Shown here one piece after another: positions 1 to 10,900 of a stretch of DNA of 64,000 nt. The DNA lies in the NCBI GenBank assembly GCA_963662175.1, contig OY759215.1:55755213-55819212 (forward strand). The letters are read 5' to 3'. A program made the translations under genes and the position numbers. Under the pieces are notes generated by a model, which did no database searches, was not told where the DNA came from, and saw nothing but the letters and a program-made list of their open reading frames with translations. Source of the DNA: Aradus depressus (lineage: Eukaryota > Arthropoda > Insecta > Hemiptera > Aradidae). Position 1 is the first letter of the stretch. Every line of letters starts with the position of its first letter.

Positions 1-740
1 ATCCGTAAGAATAAAATGATTGTCCCTCCCGTTGTTCCTTTTAGTGAAGCTGTACAGGTTTTGTGAAATGAATTCACACATACAAATCACATATATGTGT
101 ACAATACAACAAGTGAACCTATACCCCTCCACTAAAAGGATCAACAGAAGAGTCAACATTTTATTCTTTCAGATAAATCATTCCTCTACTTCACCAGAAG
201 AACCGACGGGAGGGCCAAAATTGAAATCTCTCGGACAAATTTGTCTTAGGAAACTTACGTTATTAAAGCGTCTTTACCTACGTTATATTGCCTTAACCGC
301 GATTTTCTAGAAATATGATTTACAAAATCTCAAATGCGCTAGGAGCTCCACACACATGAACAAGACAACGGACGGTAATTTAGACTGGGAAAACGACAGA
401 CCAATAACAAAAGTGTGTTCGAGGCCTGGACAATGAAGAGGCGAGACCGGACAAAACAATAAGAAGTGAAGAGGGAGCATCAGATTACAGAGGGGGATGG
501 AAGAGACGTGAGGGCTTTGGAGCTGAGAACTGAAGTGGAGATAGCGGGATTCTGAGAGATACTGGAACAGATCGAACAAAGTATCTAGTAACAGGGAAAC
601 AGAGTTACCAACGTTACTCGACCTTATAAAGTAAATCATAGATATTTTATCAAATTCGGAATTACCGCACCTTACTAGTAACATGAAAATTAAGTCAAAA
701 CTATGACTATAAGCACCAATCGGCCGTTCTGGCTAAAAAT
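1..740. other. No recognised element
   Basis: I see no known family here. A 125-codon ATG-led frame on the minus strand (307-684) is Leu/Ser/Cys-rich with no domain I recognise and is probably a chance frame. Positions 36-52 (TTTTAGTGAAGCTGTA) resemble the last bases of the window (63985-64000), so this may be the inside of a repeat that also begins at the right edge. Confidence 0.3.
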
Positions 741-1030
741 CAATAGTTGACTTACACAGAGTCTTCTGAATCCTCAAAGTATATTTCGTGTTGATACATT
801 CATTAGTCTCCCTCTAATCCCGCCTCCCCCTTGGCCGATTTGACTGAAATTCAAATATCAATCTATTTTGTATCGATATATTTATTCTAACGGAAGTTTT
901 TCATTTTTGGAATCAGGGAATCGGAAAAAATGAAATTCCGATGACAACAATATCGAATTTCTGATCGATTATACAACTTCCCATGTACTTCGTATAGCTG
1001 GACTGGAGATGTAATAACTTATCTTTTCCA
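741..1030 (-). repeat. Foldback-family repeat, minus copy
   Basis: Read on the minus strand it carries the diagnostic stretch of this family: the tail of the core ending in ACTTCGTATAGCTGG (986-1003), then the 'aaattcgat...' leader, a Phe-rich spacer and one degenerate arm unit with the 'gatttgactgaaa' block. It is one of about a dozen copies in the window and has no coding capacity. Confidence 0.6.
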
Positions 1031-2190
1031 TTAAAAGTATATGCTTACATTCTGTAATAATAATAATAATATATGCTTATAACACTTCACAGCATAGGAA
1101 GAAATCTCAGGTCATTTGACGTAAATGAACAGTGTGATAGAAGAGGTTGGGGCTGCGGCAGCGCTGCCGATCGGTAGAAGCAGTCTGCCGCGCTGCGATT
1201 TAAAGGGCGGACAGGCTTGACTTGCAGGCTGTCTCCCGTCCCCTCACCCATATCCTCCTCAACATCCCTCTTTGCTCCCAGCAAACCGCTTTCATCTACC
1301 TATTTTTAATTATTTTATAATATGATAGTTTTGCTTTTTAATACACACAATTCACTTTTATTTTAATTAATAATAATATTAATAATAGCTTGGCTTGTTC
1401 GCCCCCACGCCTTGCCACTTGTTTGAATTAAAACATCGCAGCTGTTGACAATATTTTTATTTTTGTAAATTTTTCATTCTACAGGAATACTAGATTTATA
1501 AGCTCTCCAATTCATTAAACGGTATTATAGAATGGAAATAGGCGAAATAAAGTGATATTAACGTTAGAATTCCAACGATGTGTCATATGACCATAGGAGC
1601 CTAAGCCCTCTCCCGAAAATCTCAAGTTAGACTTAAGTAGTCCTGTAAGTTAAGAAAAAACAAAACGAAAAAAAACTCATAAATGAAATCAACAATTTAA
1701 ATTATGCATAAAATTATTTTTACAAATTGCAATATGGATACATTGTGAACCAAATATGTGAACTATACACAAATATGGGCAACACCAGAAATTGGCACAT
1801 AAATCAGGAAGACAGAATTTAGCTATAATGAGTTGAGATCTTCCGATCGGGTGACTACAGAACTACATCAATAGTTGAACATAGCAGTCAATTGTACAGT
1901 TCCAATCTGTTCCGGGAAGCTTCAACCACAACTGATAACAATAAATGATTAACTCGATTGGATGATTTCGAATAATATGCATAATGAATGGTTCAAGTAG
2001 GTAGAGGTAGTGTGAACCTTCAAATGCAGTTTGACCTAGATTGGCAATGGGGATAAAACCTAGCTGCGGCATTGTTGGCATCACAGAACTCGGCCATTTT
2101 TCTTATTTATCGCTCCTCACCTCTCTATTCCTTGACAGGCTAGTTGTTTTTCCAGTTGGGCTGAAAACGTTTTGTACACGGACCTCTGAT
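1031..2190. other. Unassigned AT-rich DNA with a small GC-rich patch
   Basis: Positions 1130-1280 are clearly GC-richer than their surroundings (clusters of GCGCTGCC and GGCTGTCTCCC) and hold a 65-codon minus-strand frame without recognisable homology. The rest is AT-rich with (AAT)n and (TAA)n tracts. I see no gene. Confidence 0.3.
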
Positions 2191-2317
2191 TACCGAGATA
2201 AGTACCAAAAAGTTCGGGTACGTTTTACCTAGCGCTACTAACCGCAGCACTACCTGCCTAGACCATATTTACCTAGAGCTACCAACCCCGGACTATAGGC
2301 TATACTTATCTAACGCC

Positions 2318-2366
2318 CGTCGAATTTATTTTATTTTTTATTTTATTTTTTTTATTTTTTATTTTA
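2318..2366. repeat. (ATTTT)n low-complexity tract
   Basis: An A/T-only run of TTTTATTTTTTATTT type directly precedes the acidic reading frame at 2392. It is either simple expansion or the remains of a retroposon tail. Confidence 0.8.
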
Positions 2367-2391
2367 ATGCCGGTCGAAGAGGAAATTATGC

Positions 2392-2565
2392 ATGCATTCA
2401 TTAAATGAATTAGCTTGCGAAGATAACTCGTCTGATTCTGACGCGTCAGAATTTGAAAAAGTAGATGAAGATGAGATTACTGAACACGATCCTTTACCTG
2501 AAAATGATTTTGAGGAAAACCTGGTGAACGCCATTAGCAACGTTGAAATTTATGAGCCACTTTGA
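2392..2565 (+). pseudogene. Short acidic reading frame, possible piggyBac-like transposase N-terminus
   Basis: A complete 57-codon ATG-to-TGA frame, strongly acidic (ENSSDSD-type start, then EDEITEHD, then DFEENL). Acidic Ser/Asp/Glu leaders of this kind are typical of piggyBac-family transposase N-termini, and a piggyBac-like C-terminal relic lies at 61723-61917, but no catalytic region follows here. Immediately downstream a duplicated TATAAGAAAGT repeat end (2577-2655) begins, so the frame may be the 5' part of a gene cut by that insertion. Any acidic low-complexity peptide would look similar, so the assignment is weak. Confidence 0.25.
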
Positions 2566-2574
2566 TCAGTAATG

Positions 2575-2656
2575 GCTGTATATAAGAAAGTCCTGTAATG
2601 ATCACTCATATATATATATATATATAAGAAAGTCCTGTAATGATCACTCATATATG
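2575..2656 (+). repeat. Local duplication of a TATAAGAAAGT repeat end
   Basis: The block TATAAGAAAGTCCTGTAATG plus 'atcactcatata' occurs twice, separated by a (TA)n run. This is the terminal piece of the TATAAGAAAGT family, duplicated through the dinucleotide tract. Confidence 0.8.
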
Positions 2657-3189
2657 ATTAACGTTTAATTATAAACAGGGATTTTAATGACCTACCTGAA
2701 TGCGTCGTTCCCACATTCAGACATCGTCTATTGCGTTGAGGTAGCCGACTGAACTAATTATTTTTCTATTCGATGTTTGTAAAAATGAGCAATCCACGAG
2801 AAATCCAAACTTAACATATCCACAATTTAAAAAAATTCTAATATCACCCAAGGTATAATGGGCTTTCTGATGAATCACTAAAGTGCATAAATGGAAAAAA
2901 AAAATAGAACTAAAGCATTCAATGGAAAGCAAATAAATAAAATATAAATATGGCACAAGTTATTTAGGAGAGATAGAGAGGTAATGGAGAAAAGTCACGA
3001 AGAAATAGAGGGTCGTTTCCGTGACTTTGATACTGAAGCAGTCGTGAGAATTACAAAAAACACTTGGATAAGAAGCACTCAAAACAAAAAAAAAGAACAT
3101 TTTTCACAGAACTGTTGTTGTGAGTACTGAAAATCAGTGATGGGCTGAATCGATCACTTTCTAAGAATGTAGTAGGGGAGATGGGAGCT
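2657..3189. other. No recognised element
   Basis: AT-rich sequence with scattered A-runs. The frames on both strands are short and of biased composition. I see no gene or repeat that I can name. Confidence 0.3.
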
Positions 3190-3935
3190 AGCTCCCCGCT
3201 AGCTGGCGTAGTCCTAACACCATTGACTTTTCTTATACCAAAAGTTTCTAATACATACCATTTTTTTACAAATCAATCGCAATTCCAGTCGCCCTCTCAA
3301 ATTCATTTCATACTGGATACACAAAAGTATTGGCATAAACTATTTTTATTGTTTCATTGTACAGCATAATTCTGAGAGTGACTTCCTTAAACTCGCCAAT
3401 TTGAGTTGTATTTCAGAGTGGGGAGGGTGATTTGTAGAAAAAGTGCTTGGTATAAGGAAGTCCTGTTATGCCAACATAACATTTTTTTCAAAAAAATTAA
3501 AGAATATTTTTGATAAGAACCAATTTTTCGTTAGGAGTAACAGTTTTTGTGTGAATCAAGGTAACGCCAGTAAAACGGGTTGCAAAACGACATCCTCGTA
3601 CGGTTTTCAGCATTTGTATCTCGCAATCTGGGCTTTTAGTTTATTCTACAACTCGTTGATTAGATCACAAATATAAGAAAACAGTGAAATGTATTTAGAA
3701 CTCCTGGTGGTCTTGGCCAAATTTGAATCAAATTTAAGTACATGTGACATCTCCATTTCAAATTTCAAATTCATTGCTACGATTTCAATCACGTTCACAC
3801 AGACCGACATAAGGACAGAGACAGATATCATCGTGAAAATTATGAAAACGTATTCAAGGGAACATGAAACATGAAATCCCGCTGAAAACATCTCCGATTT
3901 TTGCATGATTAATATTTTTTCTGATACTAAAGTTC
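3190..3935 (+). repeat. TATAAGAAAGT-family repeat, near-complete copy
   Basis: The left part is an inverted pair of arms: CTTTTCTTATACC at about 3229 and GGTATAAGGAAGTCCTG at about 3448. Between them lie the 'cattactgg' / 'ccagtaatg'-type blocks and the 'cattgtacagcataattctgagagtgac' centre. The body follows: 'aagaaccaatttttcg', 'gcaaaacgacat...cggttttc', 'gtgacatctccatttcaaatttcaa' and 'cagatatcatcgtgaaaat'. The 61- to 86-codon frames in it are incidental. Confidence 0.65.
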
Positions 3936-4404
3936 TAAGAAAGTATAAATTTCAAAGTAGATTCCAGTGTTGGGACGCTGATACTGGACCACTTAGGAAG
4001 TTGTGATGGCCCCCCTCAGATAGGATAATGAAATTTCACAATTAATTACCCCCACCCAAAGATAACTTTCAAGCTTGTAAACTTGAAACAACTTTCGCTA
4101 ATGTATATGCTCCTTTTTGAGCTAACATCAGTTTAACTTGATTTTATTTATACCTTGGTATATTATACCAAAATACCAAGACCTTAACATTCCACCTCAG
4201 CTTCAAACAATTCAATTCTAATGTAATGTACATCTCAACCATTCAAGCACTTGTCATAACCAGTAGCGGATCTAGGATCTAACATCAGACCCTGCAAGTC
4301 AATTGGGCCCCCTTATACGGTTATTTTACACAGGCTTGTTAAATGTAACACAATTTCACTGTATAGTTTCTATGTTTAATTTTTTTTTTTTTTTTAAATA
4401 TAAT
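3936..4404. other. No recognised element
   Basis: AT-rich DNA with a T-run at 4381-4395 and no coding signal. Confidence 0.3.
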
Positions 4405-4509
4405 GAGCTAACTTAATGAGAAGTATTGGGGTTGCCAACCCTATGAAATTAATTTGAGAGGAAGAAGAAGAAAGGGAATGGAGAGTTATCTGTCCGAACG
4501 TGGTTGGTA

Positions 4510-4842
4510 CTTTTATTCTTTTTACTTTATTCTTTCACAGGAAGAACACCCCGAACTGTTCATGCGGCGGTATCGAGACTGCAGAACATGTGGTCCTCGA
4601 ATGTCCGCTGTACGACCAAGCTAGGGTGGAGTTGATTCATGGGACAAGATCATATTTGGGACTAGATCTACGGCAGATGGTGACGAAAACTGACTACCCG
4701 ATGTTCTGCCGTTTCGTCGGCTCCTGGTGGGAGCAGAAACAGGCATGTAATGATCCCGAGCTTTGCCTAAACGTAGACTGGGTGATGTTGCTGCAACACA
4801 AGGCGCACCCTCTTTTAAAACCAACTAAAAAAAAAAAAAAAG
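4510..4842 (+). pseudogene. LINE ORF2 C-terminal fragment with Cys/His finger and poly-A tail
   Basis: The frame reads NTPNCSCGGIETAEHVVLEC, then PLYDQARVEL. A C-x-C-x7-H-x4-C-type module of this kind follows the reverse transcriptase/RNase H in several non-LTR clades (R1, LOA, I types). After about 70 more codons the frame runs into an A14 tract (4828-4841), as expected for a retroposon 3' end. Family-typical RT is absent, so this is a strongly 5'-truncated copy. Both flanks (GTGGTTGGTA to the left, the 'taataaaaaaatattttaaaa' body to the right) belong to the TATAAGAAAGT family, so it appears inserted into that repeat. I could not define a clean target-site duplication. Confidence 0.6.
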
Positions 4843-5490
4843 TTTTTATACTTTTTAATAAATAACTATCACTAATAAAAAAATATTTTAAAATTTGTTG
4901 TTATGCGAGACATTTAAACATTACTTAGAAATATTAAGTACAGAAACTTATTGTTTATTCTTTGAGGTGCTATAACTTTAGTCATATTGGTCCTATCTCA
5001 AATTTAAGGACACTTAGGCGATTGACAATATAGTAAGAATCATTTTGTTAGGCGCCAATATTTCAATAGGACTAAGCGTTTTCGCGTAAAAGAAGCAATT
5101 GTCTAAAAAAAAAAAGTTTACAAAACGACATTTTAGGACAGTTTTCGACATGTTTCTCACAACCTTATCAACGTATAGTTATAATAGTTTTCTCTACAGT
5201 TTTTATTTCAAAAAATAATTGTTTTCAGCTTTTTATCAAAAATTGATTAGATCTAAGTGACATAAACAATGCAAATTTCATGTTCATCGATAGAATAGTT
5301 TCTGAGCTAGAGCGCTCACAAGGTTCTATCAAATGCTCACAGACTTACAGACATACATCGACAAAATAAATAAATGTATTCAGGGCACTTTGCAACGTAA
5401 AAATTCGTTGAAAATTTGATCTCGGATTTCCGCACGATTACAATACTTTCTTATACTAAATTATACCTTGTTTCTTATACTGGAAGTATA
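4843..5490 (+). repeat. TATAAGAAAGT-family body
   Basis: Carries the body landmarks in order: 'aaaatttgttgttatgcgagac', 'ctttgaggtgctataacttt', 'gacacttaggcgattg', 'aggactaagcgttttcg' and 'gacattttaggacag'. It ends in 'gcacgattacaatactttcttatact', the inverted form of the TATAAGAAAGT end. It is the right-hand continuation of the copy split by the LINE fragment at 4510-4842. Confidence 0.65.
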
Positions 5491-5613
5491 CCTTTATTCT
5501 TATACAGAAAATAAAAACCGACAAATATAGGGAAGACTACGATAAGGGATAATAATCCAATACATATCTTGTAATATTCATTTCTTGACCAACCCCACCT
5601 AAACTCAACCAGA

Positions 5614-5877
5614 ATGTTTTCGAAAGATGAAGATTCAGCGCCTCAAGACTATAGATCTGCCATACCTGCTGACAACACACATGTTTCAAAAAGTATAATT
5701 AGGGTTATGTGTTGTCAAGCTGGAATAGGATTTAACTTCCATGGAATAGAAACTTCTAAGTGGATTTCCGACTTGGATTGGATGACTCTCACTGGACTTG
5801 AATTGGATGAACTTTCACAGACCAACCTGGGGATCATGAGGTCAGCCCATTGTGGGACGAGGCTGAAAACTGCATAG
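5614..5877 (+). CDS. Unrecognised 87-codon reading frame
   Basis: ATG-led and complete, with mixed composition (two Cys, several Trp and Asp) and less biased than the random frames nearby, but with no motif I recognise. No splice or promoter signal can be argued from this sequence, and it lies in a gap between repeats. It could be an exon, a TE remnant or chance. Confidence 0.15.
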   Translation: MFSKDEDSAPQDYRSAIPADNTHVSKSIIRVMCCQAGIGFNFHGIETSKWISDLDWMTLTGLELDELSQTNLGIMRSAHCGTRLKTA

Positions 5878-6055
5878 ACATAGCTGATGTACTAGGTTAA
5901 AGTTCAGCGGGACTTGGCGGGGTTGTCGCTAACTGCACGACAGACATACCAACCCACCTTTATCATATTCAAATGATATTTAACCAACACTGAATGGGGA
6001 ATGAGGTTGCGTTACTTGTGAACCTGTTATGTTGCTCAGGAGATCTATGTTATCA

Positions 6056-6312
6056 GAGGACGCTGGTAGCTCAGTGGTATGCGTGCTTGCTTACTGAGCT
6101 CAAGATCTCGTTACGCGATGATCTCGAGCCTGGACGATGTCAGGTACTCGTTTAAGACCCTTAGCCTAGATGAATAAAAACTTAGGGCAGGCAAAATTTA
6201 GGACTCCCATAGTAGAGTCGGGCTCATGTCCACCATAGTGACGAAAGAGCACTCTGGTAGTAGGCGATATGATCTCACAGTTAAGCCCGGGGCATGAGTC
6301 ACAATAACTAAC
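6056..6312 (+). mobile_element. SINE-A copy, tRNA-derived, internal deletion
   Basis: It starts with the tRNA-like head and an intact A box (TAGCTCAGTGG). It then jumps from 'caagatctcg' straight to the 'gcgatgatctcgagcctg' part of the body, so the B box and about 70 bp are missing. The 3' part ('gcccggggcatgagtcacaataactaac') is intact. A copy without a B box should not be transcribed by RNA polymerase III. Confidence 0.8.
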
Positions 6313-6379
6313 TATTAATGTTATCACAGACTTCCTTACTTATGAGTAGTTGTCAAATCACAACCAAATACTAAACATA

Positions 6380-6860
6380 TGTGATGTGGCGATAAGAGAA
6401 CTTTCTTATACCAACTACTTTTTTACAAATCACTCTTCCTCCCCACTTTTCATTTATACAGGCATAACTGATAATAGGAAAGTAATGTGTTGGCGTCAAC
6501 AGTTTTCTTTGTTTTATTGTACAGCGTAATTCTATGAGTGATTTTCTAATTTATACCCAGTAATGTCAGTATGAAATCAATTTGAGAGATGTAGGGGAAG
6601 AGAGAATGTGGTAAAGTGTCTTCAAAAAAGTGGATGGTATAAGAAAGTCCTGTTATAAATATATGTGATCATAACAGGACTTTCTTATATCAACCACTTT
6701 TTGAATTAAATATTATTTATCCAAAAAATAAAGTTTTTTAAAATTCGTTGCTATGTTTAACAATTTAAGGATTACTTTGAACTGTTATTTTTCATTCTTT
6801 GAGGCATTATAATTTTGGTCGTATTAGTTGTATCTTAAATCTGAGGACACACTAGGCGAT
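6380..6860 (+). repeat. TATAAGAAAGT-family repeat
   Basis: Inverted arms 'actttcttataccaactac' (6402-6420) and 'ggtataagaaagtcctg' (about 6635) flank the same central block seen at 3190. A second short arm (6660-6700) and the start of the body ('aaaattcgttgctatg', 'ctttgaggcattataattt') follow. Confidence 0.7.
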
Positions 6861-7349
6861 CTAAAATTTAATAACGTTCAGATGCAAGTGCAGAAGTGCA
6901 GCTACCCATTCGGGCCTTTACATCCTTTATGTTCTTGGAAAGTTTTTTTGTCAAATTATATTTATGCTTATAATAAATATTATTTTTCATTTAAATTCTT
7001 CGGAAGGTCTTTAATATACTAAACCCTTAATTGTATTATTTTTTGTAGCATACCTACAACGATGGAGGGAGTTTTTTCATATAATAAAAATAAGTAATAC
7101 GAAGAAATAAATTATTCAGTTTTTAATATAAAACCGCCTCCAAATTAAACAATCTTAATTAATGCTTAGTTTCCTCATTCGCCTTTTCTAAAAAATTACT
7201 TTTTTTCTGTGAATTTTCATTCAAATTCTCTACTATGCAAAACATTCAAATTCTCTTAAATAAGGCAACTATAGTTCCTTCTGAATGTTAGTAAGGATTA
7301 AATGTGGGCGTCAACTCTGTAGGAGAGCACGGCCACTCTAATCCTCCGG
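6861..7349. other. No recognised element
   Basis: AT-rich. A 64-codon plus-strand frame (6828-7022) begins inside the repeat body and has no recognisable similarity. Confidence 0.3.
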
Positions 7350-7560
7350 CTCTGTCCGACTCAGAGGTAGCGTTCTTGCTTACTCAGCTCAAGATCGCGG
7401 GTTCGAAACCCGACAGAAACCTTTAGATTTTTTATTTGAGAGGTAAAAAAATTTTGAGGCGGCGATGGTCCCAAAACTGTAAGATATCAGTTACTCCTTA
7501 AAGACCTTTGCTCTTAGGTGAATAAAAATCTAGCGTAGACGAAACTCAGGACTCCCATAA
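7350..7560 (+). mobile_element. SINE-A copy, 3'-shortened
   Basis: Diverged head with 'actcagaggtagcgttcttgc' and an intact B box (GGTTCGAAACC, about 7402). The body follows to 'ggactcccataa'. The distal third ('gagtcgggctcatgtcc...') is absent. Confidence 0.8.
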
Positions 7561-8068
7561 ACATTTTTTTAAACGTTTGCTTGATTTACGAGAAAATGGT
7601 TAGTCATTTCGAAAAATTGGTTCTTATAAAAAATGTTCTTCATTAGATCTTCAACTAACAGACCTTAGATTTGATATAGAACCAATAGCAACAAAGTTAT
7701 ATCGAACCAAAAATGTACATAATTTATCTGCAAGAAATTATTCAAAGTTGTGTTTAAATTGTAAGGAAAGCAACGAATTTTAAAATATATTTTAATATCA
7801 GAAGTTTTTATTAAAAAGGATAAAAATAAAGAAAAATAAATTATATGCGATATGGGCATAACAGTACTTTTTTGTACAGACCACTCTACTCTTACTCACC
7901 CTATCCCCTCTCAAATGAATTTCATACTGGAATTACTGAGTATTTGTTGTCCCAGAATCACGGTGTATAAGAAAACCAAAATAACCACACCACTTTTACG
8001 TAACCAATTTGAGAGAAGGGAGGGGAAGAGAGAGTGATTTGTACAAATGTGTTTGGTATAAGTAAGTC
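7561..8068 (-). repeat. TATAAGAAAGT-family body and arms, minus orientation then arm pair
   Basis: 7561-7860 matches the family body read on the minus strand ('cgaaaaattggttctta', 'caactaacagaccttagatttg', 'tttaaattgtaaggaaagcaacgaa'). 7852-8066 is an arm pair ending in GGTATAAGTAAGTCC. Confidence 0.6.
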
Positions 8069-8175
8069 CGATGAGATGATGAGGGCAACATCGAAAGCCA
8101 CCTAACACAGAAATTTGTGAGAAGTTAGACTTGTTGCAACCTGTAAAATAATCACTTCTCACTATATCAGTCATC
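8069..8175 (+). repeat. Penelope-type terminal fragment with hammerhead-like core
   Basis: It contains 'atgatgagggcaacatcgaaagcc', then 'ttgtgagaagttagac', and further on 'caacctgtaaaataatcacttctcactatatcagtcatctt'. The same order recurs at 31225-31356 (minus), 31531-31640 and 32640-32780, so it is a genuine dispersed family. The CTGATGA/GAAA core is slightly degraded here. Confidence 0.5.
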
Positions 8176-8394
8176 TTCACATCGAATAACAAGCAGGTAG
8201 CTTGAAAAACGAACATGAAGAGTTGGAAGCAAGTATAGAAAGTGAGTGAAAGGCTGCCATTTCCGCCCCGACCTCCACCTGTGCTTTCCTTCGGGATGTC
8301 TTCCGACGAGATTCTCTCAAACCCCTTAACTCATAGCCTCTAATTCATTTAAACAAAATATATGTTATGTGGCCATTTCAAGATTTTCTTATAC

Positions 8395-8995
8395 CATGTA
8401 ATGTCAGTCTATATGTATAAAAATCTAATGTTTGTATGTTTGTGTTTTATAGACTATTTTGTTCTTATGTTCCGCAATTATGTTCGTCGAGTCACCGAGA
8501 AGGTTTAGAACATAGTTTTAAGAACGATCATAGTTAACCATAAGTTAGTTACATAGTTCACACGCCCGGTATTCATCTGCGAGGGACAGCGTGCTCAAGG
8601 CTTTTTCTCTTCCCAGTTACCTTTGCTAATGGTCTTTAACGAGTACCTGACGTCCAACAAAATCGTCACCATCACTTAAGGTCCCACCCGAAGGACACGT
8701 GCTCAGCGCTTTTTCACATCCCAGTAAAAATACTCAAAGGTCCCGCAAGATTTCGTCTACCGTAGCACGGTTGATACTAGCTCGGATGTACACCGTCTTA
8801 TGTTTGTTTTCATACCAAAATAATAAACAACATTGCATTTTTCCGGACTTTGACTATATGCCTGATTCCATCTAAATAATTGAAAATTCCAAAATCAAGA
8901 GTGTATTATCGAAGTGATGCCTGAAAAATAGTATGGGGACAATTTAAAGCTCCCCGGGCAACGCCAGGTAATACTGTTAGTAAGAAATGTTTTTG
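8395..8995 (+). mobile_element. Helitron-like non-autonomous element, interrupted by a SINE
   Basis: The left part resembles common insect repeats that begin 'tatatgtataaaaat(c/g)aatgtttgta'. The right end has 'ccccgggcaacgccaggtaat' followed by CTGTTAGT. A short hairpin with CAACGC followed by a CTRR-T end is the 3' hallmark of Helitron-type elements in insects. A degraded SINE-A sits at about 8550-8760. No Rep/helicase is present. Confidence 0.4.
8550..8765 (-). mobile_element. SINE-A, degraded minus copy
   Basis: Shows 'ggtctttaacgagtacctgacgtcc' and two copies of the 'cgtgctcaaggctttttc'-type block, so it is rearranged. The tRNA head is not recognisable. Confidence 0.6.
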
Positions 8996-8999
8996 AGAA

Positions 9000-9770
9000 G
9001 GAGGGGAAGAGAGAGAGAGAGAGTGATCTCTAAGCGTGGTTGGAATAAAAAAAATACTGTAATGGCCTCCATATATATATTTTTTTATTTATATAATTTT
9101 TAATAATAAAAAAATATTTTACAATTCTTTGATACACGATACAATTATATTTTATTTTGTAATATTTTCTAAGGAAATTTATTTTTTTATTCTTTGAGAA
9201 GCTATAACTTAGATCGTACTGATCCTATTTCAGAGAACTTATTAGCAATTGGAAGTATAATAAGGAACATTTTTGGTAAGAACCAATTTTTCGACAGGAT
9301 TAACCGTTTTGGAGTAAATTAAAGAAGTATGTGTTTCAAAACTACATTTGAGGACGGTTTTCGGCATATTTCTCGAAATCGACCTGTGAAAAATCGTATT
9401 GCCTAAAAAATGTTTCTTTCAGTTTTCTCTACAACTTTTAATTTAAACAATTTTTGAATAGGTTATAAACATACGCGGTATCGTGTAAAATGTACTTAGC
9501 CCCCGAAGTAAAGTGGTCTCAATTTTAGTCCGATTTCGGCCAAAATGTAATCAGATCTAAGTTTACACATGTGATTTCTTCATTCCAAATTTCACATTCT
9601 TAGCTAGAATCATTTTTACTGTAGAGAGCTCACAACTTTTCAAGCATATACTTGCACAGACAGAATCATCACGAAAATTGTCAAAATGGTATTCAGGGGG
9701 CCTTAAAATCAACACAATACTTATAAAATGTTCGTTTTATCTTAATAATCACGGAAACAAACGGCGAAAA
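9000..9770 (+). repeat. TATAAGAAAGT-family repeat, long body
   Basis: It begins with the arm remnant 'ggggaagagagagagagag...gtggttggaataaa'. The fullest body in the window follows: 'ctttgagaagctataactt', 'ggtaagaaccaatttttcg', 'aaaactacatttgaggacgg', 'cggtatcgtgtaaaatgtacttag', 'ccgatttcggccaaaatgtaatcag' and 'cagacagaatcatcacg'. It is useful for building a consensus. Confidence 0.7.
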
Positions 9771-10190
9771 AATTCCCGGAAATCTTTAATGACTCCGACC
9801 AGAGAATAAAACATAGGAAACTGAAACTGGGTTTCTGTAAATTGTCACCATTAATTTGTAGAAAACAAGAGGACTTTAGCAAGAAATAAAATTCTTCTTA
9901 GATGGGGGAGTACAAACATTAATCATTTGAAAGTGATGAAGGGCAACAATAATGGGGTAACAACTGCAGAAAACTTAGATGTGGAAGGGTGGGTCAGCAA
10001 AGTCGAAAGACAATGAGTTCAATTTAAGTTTTCACATTTATTACAGACCTAGGGACGCAAGGTTCTCACTCATTGTCCCTTCCCACTATCTTCAACGATT
10101 TATACCAGTTGGCAATATACATTTGTCTTCCTTCTTTTCAGTGAAGAAAATGTCGTTACAGAATTGAACATTTTTTAGTTCATTTTATCT
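9771..10190. other. No recognised element
   Basis: Mixed AT-rich DNA with no family or coding signal that I can support. Confidence 0.3.
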
Positions 10191-10194
10191 AGGA

Positions 10195-10424
10195 GATAAA
10201 GAAAACATGAGCACATCGTCCTTCGGTTGGGACGTTAAGAGGTGGTCCCGAACCAGTGCGATGTCAGGTTCATGTTAAAGATCCCTACTTTAGGAAACTA
10301 AACTTGGGTAGGCAAAATTTAGGACTCCCACAGAAGAGTTGGGCTCACGAAAGACCATTCTGGTAGTGGCAATATGACCTCGTAGTTAAAGCCCGGGCAT
10401 GAGCCCATTATAACTAACTATAGG
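10195..10424 (+). mobile_element. SINE-A, 5'-truncated copy
   Basis: Starts at 'gagcacatcgtccttcggttggg', downstream of the tRNA head, and runs to 'gcccgggcatgagcccattataactaact'. Both Pol III boxes are missing. Confidence 0.8.
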
Positions 10425-10740
10425 TACAAGGTAGCTAAAGGTTCCGAACTTTTTGATCTTTCGGGACTCGTTTGATTTGGTTTCAAACGACCAAGGGCAA
10501 CACCTACTGAGTTTGAGTACCTTGAGTTTTTACTTGGTGAAGAGAACCTCTGAGGTTCATTCTGAGGTCTCAGGTGACTGAGGGAGAGAAAAGAAGAGAA
10601 ATGCTCTAAATCTACTGTTCGGAAATGCGGCAGAGTGACACATAAGACACACAGGGGTGTATACTGCAATTATGAAGTAAACAGAAGAACTGACATTGAA
10701 ATCTCTCGAGACCAAGAACGGAATATGTGTTGTGACTATT
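10425..10740. other. Unassigned DNA
   Basis: An 83-codon minus-strand frame (10418-10669) is Ser/Pro-rich and starts in the SINE tail. I do not recognise it. Confidence 0.25.
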
Positions 10741-10900
10741 GCCAGACATTGTTATACCAACCACGGTTTTACAGATCATTCTTTCCCCCGCTTCTTAAAT
10801 TAATTTCATACTGGCATTACTGGGTAATGCCAGTACGAAATTTAATTTATTATTTAATTATTTTTAATAAAAAAACTACCAATAAAAAGAACCTACATTA
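10741..10900 (+). repeat. TATAAGAAAGT-family arm fragment
   Basis: 'ttataccaaccacggttttacagatcattctttcccccgctt' is followed by the back-to-back 'catactggcattactggg' / 'taatgccagtacgaaat' blocks. These are the two arms almost in contact, so the central block has been deleted. Confidence 0.65.

Noticed and set aside
307..684. 125-codon minus-strand frame
   Set aside because: Leu/Ser/Cys-rich with no motif; length alone is not convincing in a 64-kb window.
2200..2300. piggyBac left terminus ('acctagcgctactaaccgcagc')
   Set aside because: No TTAA followed by a recognisable terminus; similarity too vague.
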